This document shows, in pieces, positions 38,533-47,964 of a stretch of 64,000 nt of DNA (its first letter is position 1; each line of letters begins with the position of its first letter). The stretch is from Rhodoferax sp. WC2427 (GTDB lineage Bacteria > Pseudomonadota > Gammaproteobacteria > Burkholderiales > Burkholderiaceae_C). A program made the position numbers and the translations under genes. The stretch spans positions 3,348,001-3,412,000 of the forward strand of contig NZ_CP162006.1 of NCBI RefSeq assembly GCF_040822085.1, in the 5' to 3' direction. The notes beneath the pieces were generated by a model that saw only the letters and a program-made list of their open reading frames with translations, was not told the origin of the DNA and did no database searches.

Positions 38533-41500
38533 ATGCCCGCACTGAACCTGAATCTGGACGCACTGCAGGCCGCCCGCGCCGAGCTGGTGCGCCAGCGCGA
38601 TGCCCAGCGCAGTGCCACCCTGGCCTGGCAGCAGGCCCAAGCCGCACTCGATACCCTGGCCCGCACCGGTGCCAGCGCCGATGCGTTGCAAGCGCAGGCC
38701 CAGCAGGTGGCCGACCTGCGCCGTACCGCCCAGGCGGCCCTGCAAGGCACGGCACAGCGCCTGCAAGGCATCCAGAACCTGTCGCAAGACCTGCTGGCCC
38801 ACCTGCAACTGCCGCAGGACAACCCGGCCCCGCTGGTCGAGGCCCTGGATGCCGCCCACCCGGTGGCCCTGCTGCCGGTGGCGGTGCAGACCCGCTACAC
38901 CGCCGATGCCAGCGAACTGATGGTGCGCATTTATCCCGATGCCATCCACAGCTTTGGCCACGAGCCGGGCCTGAGCGAAGCCGAAACCGCCGAGGGCAAA
39001 CGCTACTGGGCAGAGCGCTTTGCCACCCCGAGCGACACCGAGTCGCCCTGGCTGCAGATCGCCCGCATCTACACCCCGGCCCGTGCCGCCTGGATTGTGC
39101 GCAGCACCACGCCCACCAACTTTGACCAGCTGGGCCGCCGCATCGACGATGCCGACGCGGTGCTGGTCAGCCCCGAGTTTGACGACGCGGCCATTCCCCA
39201 AGCCAGCCGGGTCGGTGCCACCGTCTACGCCACCGCCCTGCCCGACCGCTTTGTGGTGGTGGGCCAAAGCCGGGGCCGCGAGGTGTTCCGCGTCTGGGGC
39301 CAGCCGGTGGCCGACCTGCTGCCGATGAACCCGGCGTTCGACCCGCTCACCGCCACCGACGAAGCCGAGGCCGAGAAAGACCCCTTTGGTGGCGACCGCG
39401 CCTGGCTGGTGGACTTCCCCGCCGCCGTGAAGGCGGGCATGGCCATCCGCGTCACTGCCAACGATATGCGCAACGGGGCTACGCTGTCCGACCCCATCGA
39501 CCGCCTGGTGGTGCTGGGCGTGGACTGGACGCAGACCCCCGACTCCGCCGCCACCCTGCTGGCCAGCCTGCTGGACAACCACCAGCACAGCGCCGGGCTC
39601 AAGCTGGTGGCCCAGGGCACACCCACCAACAACACCAGCACCACCCGCGCCGCTTTTGCCGCCAACGGGGCCGACCTGCTGGCCGACATGGACCCGCAAA
39701 CCACCAGCCAGCGCTCGGCAGACGGGGCTTTTGAGCTGGCCACTGCCGGGGGCCGCCTGCAAGGCCTGCTGGGCCTGCCGGTGGAGGTGTTTGACGCAGG
39801 CACGGTGCCCGGCGCCACGCTGCGCGAATCGGCCAGCGCAGGCCACATGGTCAACGCGCTGTGGAGCGCCACCCTGGGCTACACCCTGCGCTACTTCTGG
39901 AACCCGCGCGACACGGCGCAGGCGCTGATCAGCGACGCGGCGGTGGAGCAGCTGCGCGCCTGGTCGGTCCGCTACCTGCGCCCCGGCGGTCCGCTGTCCA
40001 CCCTGCGCGTGGGCCAGCAGCCCTACGGCATCCTGCCCATCTGCGCGCGCGATTTCGTGCCCAGCCCGCGTTCCGCATTGGAGCGCGAACTCACCGAGGC
40101 GCTGGACTGGCTGCGTCCGCACTGGGACAGCGTGGTCTACAAGGTGCCCACACTGCGCAACCCCAGCGCCGAGAGCCTGCACCAGGTGCTATCCATGCAA
40201 CCCTGGGCCTGCGCCAAGCGCTACAACGAAGTCATCGGCCCGGCCACCACCCAGAACAACCCGGCGTTTGCCGAGTTGGTGCAGTTCCAGGGCGCGTTTT
40301 TGCGTGGCCTGATGGGCCAGTTGCTCAGCCGCAAGAGCGCCGCGGTGCAGGTGCCCTACCTGTCGCTGTGCGCCATGCGGCCCAAGCAGAATTCGCTGGA
40401 TGCCGTGCCCTGGGTGCAGCGCGACCCCGACAACATGCCCCGCGAACGCGAGGGCGCGGCCCTGCTGCAGCCCAACTACATCGCCACCCTGCACAACCAC
40501 CTGGGCGACCCGGTCAGCGACCTGCGCGCGCGCATCGTGCCCATGCAAAACGGCAACTCGCTGCTGGAAGCCATGCTGGCCTTTGCCGCCGACGAAGAAA
40601 TCCTCAAATCGGGCCACGCGCTGTTCTACGCGCATGTGCAAAACAGCGCCAGCGTCAGCCCGCTGGTGAAAAGCCAGTTCCAGCGCATGGGCCTGGCCGA
40701 GTACGTCGGCGTGGCCACCAGCACCCTGGTGGGCGACCAGGTGGAAGTCAACACTGCCCGCAGCATGATGGGCGTGCGGCTGGAGGGCACCACCGCCAAC
40801 CGCTCCGTGGAGGGGCACATCGCCCAGTACCTGGGCCAGTCGGCCACCTTGTGGCCCGAGCAGATGCAAAACATCGCCAGCTTCAAGGACAGCCTGGCGT
40901 TTTTGCAAGACTGCAACGCAGGCGAGCTGCAGCAGGCCTTTCGCACCACGCTGGACCTGTACGCCCACCGGCTGGATGCCTGGATCACCGCCCTGGCCAC
41001 GCACCGGCTCGACACCCTGCGCGCGGCCCGGCCCCAGGGCCTGCACCTGGGCGCATTTGGCGTGGTGGAAGACTTGCTGCCCGATGTGGTGCGCCGCAGG
41101 CAGTTGCCGCCCGGCCAAAGCCAGGCGTTGGACAGCCTGGGCTACATCCATGCGCCTTCGGTACAGCAAGCCACCGCCGCCGCCGTGCTGCGCAGCGGCT
41201 TTCTGGCCAACGGGCAAGCCCCCGGCCAGGCGTTTGACATCGACCTGCGCTCCCAGCGGGTGCAGCGCGCCAAGCAGCTGCTGGAGGGCATCGCCAACGG
41301 CCAGTCCATGGCCGCCCTGCTGGGCTACCGCTTCGAGCGCGGCATGACGCACAGCGCGGGCCAGGCGCTGGCCCAGTACATCCTGGAGTGCCGCCAGGCC
41401 TACCCGCTGCGCCCCGCCGGGGCCAGCCCGCAGGACGAAGCCAGCGAGAGCATTGCCGCCCGCGACGTGGTGGACGGCGTGCGCCTGATGGATGCCTACC

Positions 41501-43512
41501 GCACCGCCCGCGCCGCGGGCACGGCCTTCAAAGTGCCGGGCGTGCCCGACGCGCTGCTGCTGCCCCACGCCGAGATCGCCGTGCTGATCGACGACCTGCT
41601 GGAGCAGATGGACGCGGTGTCCGACCTGCTGGTGTCCGAGAGCGTGTACCAGATGGTCAGCGGCAACCTGGACGGCGCCGGGGCCGCCATGATGACCCTG
41701 GACAAGCAAACCCGCCCACCCGAGCCCCGTGTGGCCGACACCCCGCACAGCACCCGCGGCTACACCCAGCGGCTGGTGGTGGCGCTGGAATCCGCAGACC
41801 CCGGCCCCTGGGCGGTGGAGGGCGAGCTGACCGCCCGCATGGAGCCGCGCCTGAACGCCTGGCTGGCCCGGCTGCTGGGCGACCCTGGCCGCTACCAGTT
41901 CCAGGCCCAGGTATTCAGCCCGCCCACCGGGGATAACGGCGACTGGGTCGTGACCGACACCGTGCTCACCGCTGGCATCGCCGAGCTTGGCCTGTCACCA
42001 CTGGCGCTGGTGCTGCACAGCGAAGCCCAGCAAGGCGCGGGCCAAAGCGGCGTGCAGGAGCGCCTGGGGCAGCTGATGGGCAACAAGCTGCGGGCACAAC
42101 TGGGTGCCGCCGCCGACGGCCTGGCCGTGGTGCTGCAGGCCGACGCGCCCGAGGCCGGGCAAATCGGGCTGGTCGCCTTCGAGTCACTGGCCTGGGTGCT
42201 GCGCCGCCTGCTGGCTAAAACCCGCCCGTTGCGTCGCATGGACATGGTGCAAGCCCGCGACGGCGTGGAGAGCGCCGCCACCCAGGACGATGGCGAAGCC
42301 GCCGGGGTGGACCTGGCCGAGCTGGAAGTACGTTGTCAGGATGCCGAACGCCAGGCCGATGCCGTGCTGGCCCTGCTGGCCGATGCCAGCGCCGCCGCGC
42401 CGGAAGACCTGGATACCCTGGATCCGCTGGATCCCGCCACCCCCGCACTGCTGGCGCAAACCCACACCGCCCTGGCCGCCGCCTATGCCCTGGGCTGGCG
42501 CAGCGCCGCAGGCCATACCCCGGTGGCCGCAGGCGACGGCCAGGGCCAGCCGCTGAGCGATGACGACACGGCAGCCCGTGCCGTAGGCCGCGCCCGCGCC
42601 TTGCTGCTGGAAATCGGCGGCCGCACCACGGCAGCCCGCACCGCGCCGGTGTCCGACGGGCGCGGCGGGCAACTCCAAGCCTTGTTGGACCGCATCCACG
42701 CGGTGATGGGCAAGGATTTTCCGGTGCTGCCGCTGTTCACCCTGGGCGCATTTGCCGCAGATGCCGCCGCCAGCCTGGGCGACCGCGACATGCTGCTGGG
42801 CAAGGCCGCGCTGGGCAACGACGACGCGGCCATTGCGGGCTGGTTGCCCAAGCTGGCCTGCGTGCGCGAAGCCAGCGCCCTGCTGGCCGACACCCTGCTG
42901 GCGGCAGAGGCGCTGGGCGAAGACAGCGGCTACCTGGACGACCCGCTGGACTTCCAGCTGCTGCAGTTCCCGCGCAACCCGTTAAACCACTGGGCCGCCC
43001 TGCCCCCCGCGCCCAAGCAAAAGCTGCAGGACCTGCGCGGCGTGGTGGCGATTGCGGCGCACGCCCCCGGCGGCCTGCGGGCGCTGGATGCGGCCAGCAC
43101 CCTGTCGGGCCTGTTTGTCGATGAATGGATGGAAACCATCCCCTCCGACACCGAGACCACTGGCGTGGGCTTCCATTTCGACGCACCCGGGGCCCGCCCG
43201 CCGCAGAGCATCTTGCTGGCCGTGCCCGCCGACCCCGCCGCCGACCACTGGACACTCGAGAGCCTGCTGGACACCGTCAATGAAGCCATGGCCCTGGCCC
43301 AGCTGCGCGCCGTGCGCCCACAGGACCTGGAAGGCCTGGGCCTGCTGCTGCCGGGCATCTTTTTGTCCAACAACTTCAAGCAGGACGTGCCCTCCATCGA
43401 CTTCGCCAGCATGGTCAGCAAGAACCTGTACGCCCTGCGCGCCGCCAGCGGTGTGGCCAACGGCAAAGCCACCATGGCCGCAGGCACCGCCCAGTTCGCC
43501 ACCAAATCCTGA
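38533..43512 (+). CDS. uncharacterised 1659-residue protein, third gene of the cluster
   Basis: The largest protein in the window; function unknown. Residues 1-100 are Ala/Gln/Arg-rich and probably coiled coil. A region about 150-300 carries ARIYTPARAAWIVRSTTPTN. The middle (about 440-560) has RYFWNPRDTAQALI, LRVGQQPYGILPICARDF and YLSLCAMRPKQNSLDAV. The C-terminus returns to helical, Ala-rich sequence ending in LLLPGIFLSNNFKQDVPSIDF. There is no signal peptide, membrane helix, Walker motif or obvious catalytic motif. The ribosome-binding site is AAGGA, and the stop overlaps the GAGGA site of the next gene, 9 bp away. A cytoplasmic scaffold is plausible from size and the coiled coil, but unproven. 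Confidence 0.7.
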   Translation: MPALNLNLDALQAARAELVRQRDAQRSATLAWQQAQAALDTLARTGASADALQAQAQQVADLRRTAQAALQGTAQRLQGIQNLSQDLLAHLQLPQDNPAPLVEALDAAHPVALLPVAVQTRYTADASELMVRIYPDAIHSFGHEPGLSEAETAEGKRYWAERFATPSDTESPWLQIARIYTPARAAWIVRSTTPTNFDQLGRRIDDADAVLVSPEFDDAAIPQASRVGATVYATALPDRFVVVGQSRGREVFRVWGQPVADLLPMNPAFDPLTATDEAEAEKDPFGGDRAWLVDFPAAVKAGMAIRVTANDMRNGATLSDPIDRLVVLGVDWTQTPDSAATLLASLLDNHQHSAGLKLVAQGTPTNNTSTTRAAFAANGADLLADMDPQTTSQRSADGAFELATAGGRLQGLLGLPVEVFDAGTVPGATLRESASAGHMVNALWSATLGYTLRYFWNPRDTAQALISDAAVEQLRAWSVRYLRPGGPLSTLRVGQQPYGILPICARDFVPSPRSALERELTEALDWLRPHWDSVVYKVPTLRNPSAESLHQVLSMQPWACAKRYNEVIGPATTQNNPAFAELVQFQGAFLRGLMGQLLSRKSAAVQVPYLSLCAMRPKQNSLDAVPWVQRDPDNMPREREGAALLQPNYIATLHNHLGDPVSDLRARIVPMQNGNSLLEAMLAFAADEEILKSGHALFYAHVQNSASVSPLVKSQFQRMGLAEYVGVATSTLVGDQVEVNTARSMMGVRLEGTTANRSVEGHIAQYLGQSATLWPEQMQNIASFKDSLAFLQDCNAGELQQAFRTTLDLYAHRLDAWITALATHRLDTLRAARPQGLHLGAFGVVEDLLPDVVRRRQLPPGQSQALDSLGYIHAPSVQQATAAAVLRSGFLANGQAPGQAFDIDLRSQRVQRAKQLLEGIANGQSMAALLGYRFERGMTHSAGQALAQYILECRQAYPLRPAGASPQDEASESIAARDVVDGVRLMDAYRTARAAGTAFKVPGVPDALLLPHAEIAVLIDDLLEQMDAVSDLLVSESVYQMVSGNLDGAGAAMMTLDKQTRPPEPRVADTPHSTRGYTQRLVVALESADPGPWAVEGELTARMEPRLNAWLARLLGDPGRYQFQAQVFSPPTGDNGDWVVTDTVLTAGIAELGLSPLALVLHSEAQQGAGQSGVQERLGQLMGNKLRAQLGAAADGLAVVLQADAPEAGQIGLVAFESLAWVLRRLLAKTRPLRRMDMVQARDGVESAATQDDGEAAGVDLAELEVRCQDAERQADAVLALLADASAAAPEDLDTLDPLDPATPALLAQTHTALAAAYALGWRSAAGHTPVAAGDGQGQPLSDDDTAARAVGRARALLLEIGGRTTAARTAPVSDGRGGQLQALLDRIHAVMGKDFPVLPLFTLGAFAADAAASLGDRDMLLGKAALGNDDAAIAGWLPKLACVREASALLADTLLAAEALGEDSGYLDDPLDFQLLQFPRNPLNHWAALPPAPKQKLQDLRGVVAIAAHAPGGLRALDAASTLSGLFVDEWMETIPSDTETTGVGFHFDAPGARPPQSILLAVPADPAADHWTLESLLDTVNEAMALAQLRAVRPQDLEGLGLLLPGIFLSNNFKQDVPSIDFASMVSKNLYALRAASGVANGKATMAAGTAQFATKS

Positions 43513-43521
43513 GGAACCGCC

Positions 43522-45456
43522 ATGCCCATCTCCCTTACCGCCGCACGCATCTCGGTGGTCTCGGCGCTGATTGCGCAGCCCGAGCCCTCGCACACCACCT
43601 GGTCGCGGCTGGAGCCGCTGCCCACCAGCGACGACGTGGCCGACAGCCTGCAGGCCCGCATTGCCGACCCGCTGTGGATGCTGGCGCGGCAATGGCAGTT
43701 CAACGAGTTCCAGGGCGAGGACGCGGGCAGCCCCATCGCCGCCGCGCTGGCGGTGGCGGGCCTGCCCGTGAGCAGCCTGCTGCCCCGCGCCGATGCGCTG
43801 GACGGCACCCCCCTGCCGCCCGGTGCCGCGCCGCTGGAGGCGCTGGTGGAACACGAGCAGGTGTTCCAGGTCCACCCCAAGCTCAACGCCCAGGCGGGCC
43901 AGCAACTGATGCGCAGCCTGCGCGCCGCCGGGCTGGGCACTCTGGCCCAGGCGCTGCGCAAGCAGTTCCCCGCGCCCCTGCCCGCCCCCGATGATGCCGC
44001 CGCCGACAACGCCGGGTTTGTGTGGCACACCCTGCTGGACCAGCGCGCCATCCACGCCCAAGCGCTGGCCCAGGCCTTCGGCGCCCTGCCCGACCGCGCG
44101 GCCGAAGAGGCGTTTGGCAGCATCGCGGGGGCCAGCATCGCGCAGATGGATGCCTTTTTGGCACTGCTGCACCACTGGGTGGACTGGCTGGCGGAGTTTG
44201 CGCTGGACGGCACCGCGCCCGGGGCCAGCCCCTACTGGAAGCCCGAGCGGCTGGAGTACAGCTTTGCCCTGGGGGCCCAGGGCGATGGCGCACCGGTGCG
44301 CCTGGTGGCCGACGAGTACACCGACGGGCGGCTGGACTGGCACAGCTTTACCCTGGGTGCCGCCCACGCCGACGCAGGCGGGCCGGACCAGACCGTGTCG
44401 TACCCGACCCAGCCGCCCAAACACCTGCCCTTGCCCACCACTGCCCGCTACCCCGGTATGCCCGCCGACCGGTACTGGGAATTTGAAGATGGCCGCGTCA
44501 ACTTCGGCATGTTGGGCGCCGCCAAGAGCGACCTGGCCCGGCTGGCCGTGCTGGAGTACGCGCTGGTGTTCAGCAACGACTGGTTCACCCTGCCGCTGAC
44601 CCTGCCGACGAACGCGCTGTACACCGTGCAGAAGCTGGACGTGCGCGACAACTTCGGCATCACCCTGGCCATCCCAGCAGCGGGCTGGAACATGTTTGAG
44701 CTCAGCCTGCAGCCCGGCGCGCCGCAGCGGCTGGACAACACGCTCTACCTCTGCCCTGCCCTGCACAGCCTGGAGGGCCCGCCGCTGGAGCACGTGATGC
44801 TGGTGCGCGACGAGATGGCCAACATGGTCTGGGGTATTGAGAAGCGGGTTCAGGGCAGCTCCGGCGAGCCCATCGACCGCAAGTTCGAAAGCACCCGCCT
44901 GTCCACCACCCAGACCCTGCGGCCCACGGTAATAGCCGACGCGCCGCCCGCCAGCGCCGGTGCCCTGCTGCAGTACACCCTGCAAACCCCAGTGGCAGCG
45001 CACTGGGTGCCGTTCCTGCCGGTCAAGAAGCAGGGGGCCGACGTGCTGCACTGGAGCATCCAGCTGCAGCGCGGCGTGGTCACCCACCACTACCAGACCA
45101 CACCCGCACGCATGGCCGAGCCGGTCAACGCCAGCTACAGCGCCTTCATCCAGCGCCTGCGCGACAACGCCTTTGTAGAAACCACCGGTGCGCTGGGCAC
45201 CGAAGACCACCAGCTCGAAGGCTTCATGTTCCACCCCCGCGGCAGCCTGCTGCGGCAAGACCCCAACGTGGACGTGAAAACCGACTTCCTGCGCATCGCC
45301 GAAGAAGAGGTACCCCGCGACGGCATCAGCCTGCAGCGCCGCTTCAACTACGCCCGCGACAGCCAGGGTCGCGCCCTGCTATGGATAGGCCGCAACAAGC
45401 TGGTGGGACGCGGCGAAGGCGCCAGTGGCTTGAAGTTTGATGTGGTGAAGGCGTGA
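43522..45456 (+). CDS. uncharacterised 644-residue protein, fourth gene of the cluster
   Basis: Unknown function. Near the N-terminus is ADPLWMLARQWQFNEFQGED, followed by AGSP. I have seen this phrase in hypothetical proteins of distant bacteria but cannot attach a function. The C-terminal half contains RDEMANMVWGIEKRVQGSSG and ends in RRFNYARDSQGRALLWIGRNK. No signal peptide, membrane helix or known catalytic motif is visible. It is the last of the four tightly spaced genes; two hairpins and a repeat copy follow before the metallopeptidase gene. It is judged real by base composition, ribosome-binding site and cluster spacing. Confidence 0.75.
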   Translation: MPISLTAARISVVSALIAQPEPSHTTWSRLEPLPTSDDVADSLQARIADPLWMLARQWQFNEFQGEDAGSPIAAALAVAGLPVSSLLPRADALDGTPLPPGAAPLEALVEHEQVFQVHPKLNAQAGQQLMRSLRAAGLGTLAQALRKQFPAPLPAPDDAAADNAGFVWHTLLDQRAIHAQALAQAFGALPDRAAEEAFGSIAGASIAQMDAFLALLHHWVDWLAEFALDGTAPGASPYWKPERLEYSFALGAQGDGAPVRLVADEYTDGRLDWHSFTLGAAHADAGGPDQTVSYPTQPPKHLPLPTTARYPGMPADRYWEFEDGRVNFGMLGAAKSDLARLAVLEYALVFSNDWFTLPLTLPTNALYTVQKLDVRDNFGITLAIPAAGWNMFELSLQPGAPQRLDNTLYLCPALHSLEGPPLEHVMLVRDEMANMVWGIEKRVQGSSGEPIDRKFESTRLSTTQTLRPTVIADAPPASAGALLQYTLQTPVAAHWVPFLPVKKQGADVLHWSIQLQRGVVTHHYQTTPARMAEPVNASYSAFIQRLRDNAFVETTGALGTEDHQLEGFMFHPRGSLLRQDPNVDVKTDFLRIAEEEVPRDGISLQRRFNYARDSQGRALLWIGRNKLVGRGEGASGLKFDVVKA

Positions 45457-45485
45457 CCGCTATGCAATTTGCAGTAAATCTTGCA

Positions 45486-45545
45486 AGAAAAATAGGCCGC
45501 TAGCGCCCATTCCATCAGCACGACAAGCTACTAAAAATAGAGCTA
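45486..45545. repeat. palindromic intergenic repeat, copy 6
   Basis: Family member (AAAAATAGGCCGCTAGCGCC, then AAGCTACTAAAAATAGAGCT) just past the last gene of the four-gene cluster. With copy 5 it brackets the cluster. It may serve as a terminator. Confidence 0.75.
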
Positions 45546-45585
45546 AATGTGCTGCAATGTGCCGGGTGACACCGCCACGGTGGAC

Positions 45586-45604
45586 GGGGCCGAAATGCGG
45601 CCCC
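45586..45604 (+). terminator. hairpin after the four-gene cluster
   Basis: Perfect stem GGGGCCG/CGGCCCC (45586-45592 and 45598-45604) with a five-base loop, 130 bp past the last cluster gene. No T run follows, so a role as an intrinsic terminator is uncertain; it may instead be a regulatory dyad for the metallopeptidase gene. Confidence 0.4.
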
Positions 45605-45618
45605 AGGCGGGCACAGCT

Positions 45619-45640
45619 ACATCCTCCAAAGTGAGGATGT
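45619..45640. promoter_or_regulatory. palindrome upstream of the metallopeptidase gene
   Basis: Perfect inverted repeat ACATCCTC-CAAAGT-GAGGATGT about 100 bp upstream of the metallopeptidase start. Its symmetry and position fit an operator. No regulator gene is adjacent. Confidence 0.45.
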
Positions 45641-45737
45641 GGAGTGGCGGATTGCATCCTAAAGTGATCTAGCGCCAAGGGTTTTTGCCACGGCGCGCCA
45701 TGCCGCCCCTCTGCAACCCACTCACTGAAAGGCTTGT

Positions 45738-46823
45738 ATGACTGCCCCCGCCACCACCACTCCAGACAACTACGGCCTCCGCTACTGCACACAACCGCTG
45801 CAACGGCCCCGCGTGTTCGCACCCGATGTGTCGGCAGGCCGCGTGAGGGCCATCACCAACTCCGACAAGAAATGGGCCGCAGGTACCCAACTGACCTACT
45901 ACTGCTTCCAAACGGGCGATGCCGTTCCCACGGCCTGGCAAGGCTCGGCCGCCGACCGGGCCGCAGTGGATGCGGCCTTTGAAAAATGGTTTGACCTGGA
46001 CATTGCCATCTCTTTTCGGCGTGTGACCCGGCCTGAGGATGCGCAGGTGCGGATTGGCTTTGAGCCTGCAGGTGGCTCCTGGTCGTATGTCGGCCGCGAC
46101 GTGGCCAACGTGCGCGACCCGCTGGAGCGCACCATGAATTTTGGTTGGCCCCTGACCACCCCCTATGGCGGTGACACCGCGCTACACGAAATCGGCCATA
46201 CGCTGGGGCTGGAGCATGAACACCAGAACCCGTTCTCCGGCATCGTCTGGAACGAAGCGGCGGTGCGCAGCTACTTCCGGGGTGGGCCCAACTTTTGGCA
46301 GGACGATGCGATCAACCACAACATTCTGAACAAAATCAACCCAGACGACGTCAAAGGCACCAAGTGGGACCCCGACTCGGTCATGGAATACCACTTCGGC
46401 CCAGGGTTGATACAGGAACCGGCGGGCTACCGCGAGGGACTCACACCGCGCGGCGGGTTGTCCGAATTTGACACGGCCTGGATCCGGGTGGCCTACCCCG
46501 CAGCGGCGGTCGCCAACATCCCCCAGCTGCAGGTCGCCATGTCGCTCAAACTGGACCTGCAAGCAGGGCAAACGCGGGTGTTCAGCTTCCAGCCTCCGCG
46601 CACCCGCACCTACCGCATCGGCACCTTTGGTGACTCCGACACCGTGTTGGTGCTGTTTGAAGTGACGCCCAGCGGCAATGTCCAGATTGGTGGCGACGAC
46701 GACAGCGGCGTAGACCGCAACGCCCTGCTCCGGATGCGCCTGAGCACCGGCCGCACCTACCAGATCGGGATCCGCCTGTTCTACGCGGAAACCGCCAGCG
46801 AAACGTCACTGATGGTCTGGTGA
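45738..46823 (+). CDS. astacin-like (M12A) zinc metallopeptidase
   Basis: Predicted zinc endopeptidase of 361 residues. The zinc site is LHEIGHTLGLEHEH (His150, Glu151, His154, His160), and the Met-turn is SVMEY (about 214-218), as in astacins. A C-terminal beta domain from about 265 (LQAGQTRVFSFQPPRTRTYR to the end) resembles pre-peptidase C-terminal sandwiches. Astacins are normally secreted, yet this protein starts MTAPATTTPDNYGL with no signal peptide or obvious propeptide, so it acts in the cytoplasm or leaves by another route. A GAAAGG ribosome-binding site supports the start. It follows the four-gene cluster by 281 bp and may belong to the same functional unit. Confidence 0.9.
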   Translation: MTAPATTTPDNYGLRYCTQPLQRPRVFAPDVSAGRVRAITNSDKKWAAGTQLTYYCFQTGDAVPTAWQGSAADRAAVDAAFEKWFDLDIAISFRRVTRPEDAQVRIGFEPAGGSWSYVGRDVANVRDPLERTMNFGWPLTTPYGGDTALHEIGHTLGLEHEHQNPFSGIVWNEAAVRSYFRGGPNFWQDDAINHNILNKINPDDVKGTKWDPDSVMEYHFGPGLIQEPAGYREGLTPRGGLSEFDTAWIRVAYPAAAVANIPQLQVAMSLKLDLQAGQTRVFSFQPPRTRTYRIGTFGDSDTVLVLFEVTPSGNVQIGGDDDSGVDRNALLRMRLSTGRTYQIGIRLFYAETASETSLMVW

Positions 46824-46836
46824 CGGCGTTCGTCGC

Positions 46837-47964
46837 TCACACCACCCGCAGCCAAAACCAGTATGCCGCCAGCGCCACCAGCAGCCACGAGCCGCCACGG
46901 ACCACCGCGCTGGCGTACCAGGGCTGGCGCACCACTACCTGCGACAGCAGCACCCAGGCGGCGACAGCGGTCAGTTGGCCAGCTTCCACGCCCAGGTTGA
47001 AGCCGGCCAGCGCCCAGGGCAGCAACCCAGCGGGGGCGGCGGCTTCGATCAGCAGGCCCGCGAAGCCGTAGCCGTGCACCAGGCCGAACACCAGGGCCAG
47101 GCGCTCGGGGCGCAGTACCCGCACGGGGTAGATGTTGAGCAGCGCGGTGAAGGCGATGGATGCGGCAATGGCGGGCTCGACCCAGCGCGGCGACGCTTCG
47201 GTCCAACCGAAGGTGGCCAGTGCCAGGGTGATGGAGTGGCCCACGGTAAAGGCCGTGACGGTGCGCAGCAGCGACCACCAGGGGCTGCGGCCCGCCACCG
47301 GTGCGCCCTGCCCTGCGGCCCGGCCCAGGCGCAACTGCAGCGGTAGCACCAGGGCCAGCAGGAAGGCCATGTGGTCGTAGCCCTGCAGCAGGTGGTGCAT
47401 GCCGAGCTGCAGGTAGTCCCACAGCGTTGCGGCAATGCCATGGATCGCGCGGGGCGGGGCGGCCACGGCCTGGCGCAAGGCCAGCGGCAGCGCCTGCTGG
47501 GGTGCGGCGGTGGCCAGCAGGTCATGGCCGTCGAGGTGGCCGGTGACGATCAGGCGGTGGTTGCTGTCCTCTGCCTTGAACAAGGTGTAGCGCAGGTCCA
47601 GGGCCGTGCCGGGCGGGCAGGCGGCGGGGCTGGTGGCGCGCAGGTAGGCGCCGTCGCTGCGGGCCTCCAGGCCGTCAAACGTCCAGTGCAGTGTGCAGCC
47701 GGGGCCTGCACCGACCAGGCCGGTGTGGCTTTGCAGCAGGGCCAGCGCGGCGGGGGTGGCGGCCTGCACTTCGGCCCAGGTGACCTGGCCGTCGGCATTG
47801 GCATCGACCGGGATGAGCAGGTCCAGGTCCTTCAGGGCCACGGCGAGCTGCAGGGTCAGCGCGCTGCCTTGCTGGCGCACGTCCAGGTAGGCATCGCTGC
47901 CCTTGTGGGCCCAGGCGGGAGCGCTGAGGCACAGCGCGCACAAGATGGAGAGCAGGCGTTTCAT
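46837..47964 (-). CDS. HupE/UreJ-type membrane protein with EF-hand-like loop
   Basis: Membrane protein of about 375 residues. Signal peptide ends at AWA-HKG. A periplasmic region of about 150 residues includes DANADGQVTWAE, which fits a calcium-binding EF-hand loop. The C-terminal HupE/UreJ_2 domain has six or seven helices with His-rich motifs MHHLLQGYDHMAF and VFGLVHGYGFAG. HupE and UreJ proteins move nickel or cobalt, but this variant is common outside nickel loci and its substrate is open. The start ATG overlaps the stop of the TPR gene (ATGA), making it the last gene of the DUF4331 operon. The long upstream frame is a shadow of the TPR gene. Confidence 0.88.
   Translation of the reverse strand: MKRLLSILCALCLSAPAWAHKGSDAYLDVRQQGSALTLQLAVALKDLDLLIPVDANADGQVTWAEVQAATPAALALLQSHTGLVGAGPGCTLHWTFDGLEARSDGAYLRATSPAACPPGTALDLRYTLFKAEDSNHRLIVTGHLDGHDLLATAAPQQALPLALRQAVAAPPRAIHGIAATLWDYLQLGMHHLLQGYDHMAFLLALVLPLQLRLGRAAGQGAPVAGRSPWWSLLRTVTAFTVGHSITLALATFGWTEASPRWVEPAIAASIAFTALLNIYPVRVLRPERLALVFGLVHGYGFAGLLIEAAAPAGLLPWALAGFNLGVEAGQLTAVAAWVLLSQVVVRQPWYASAVVRGGSWLLVALAAYWFWLRVV

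Noticed and set aside
42982..45258. Long antisense frame over the third and fourth cluster genes
   Set aside because: Same shadow effect; composition is Gly/Gln/His-rich and no domain is seen.
31527..45456. The giant-gene cluster as a phage tail, extracellular contractile injection system or type VI secretion locus
   Set aside because: I see no sheath, tube, baseplate, spike, AAA+ ATPase or membrane-complex protein, and no lysis, portal or integrase gene.
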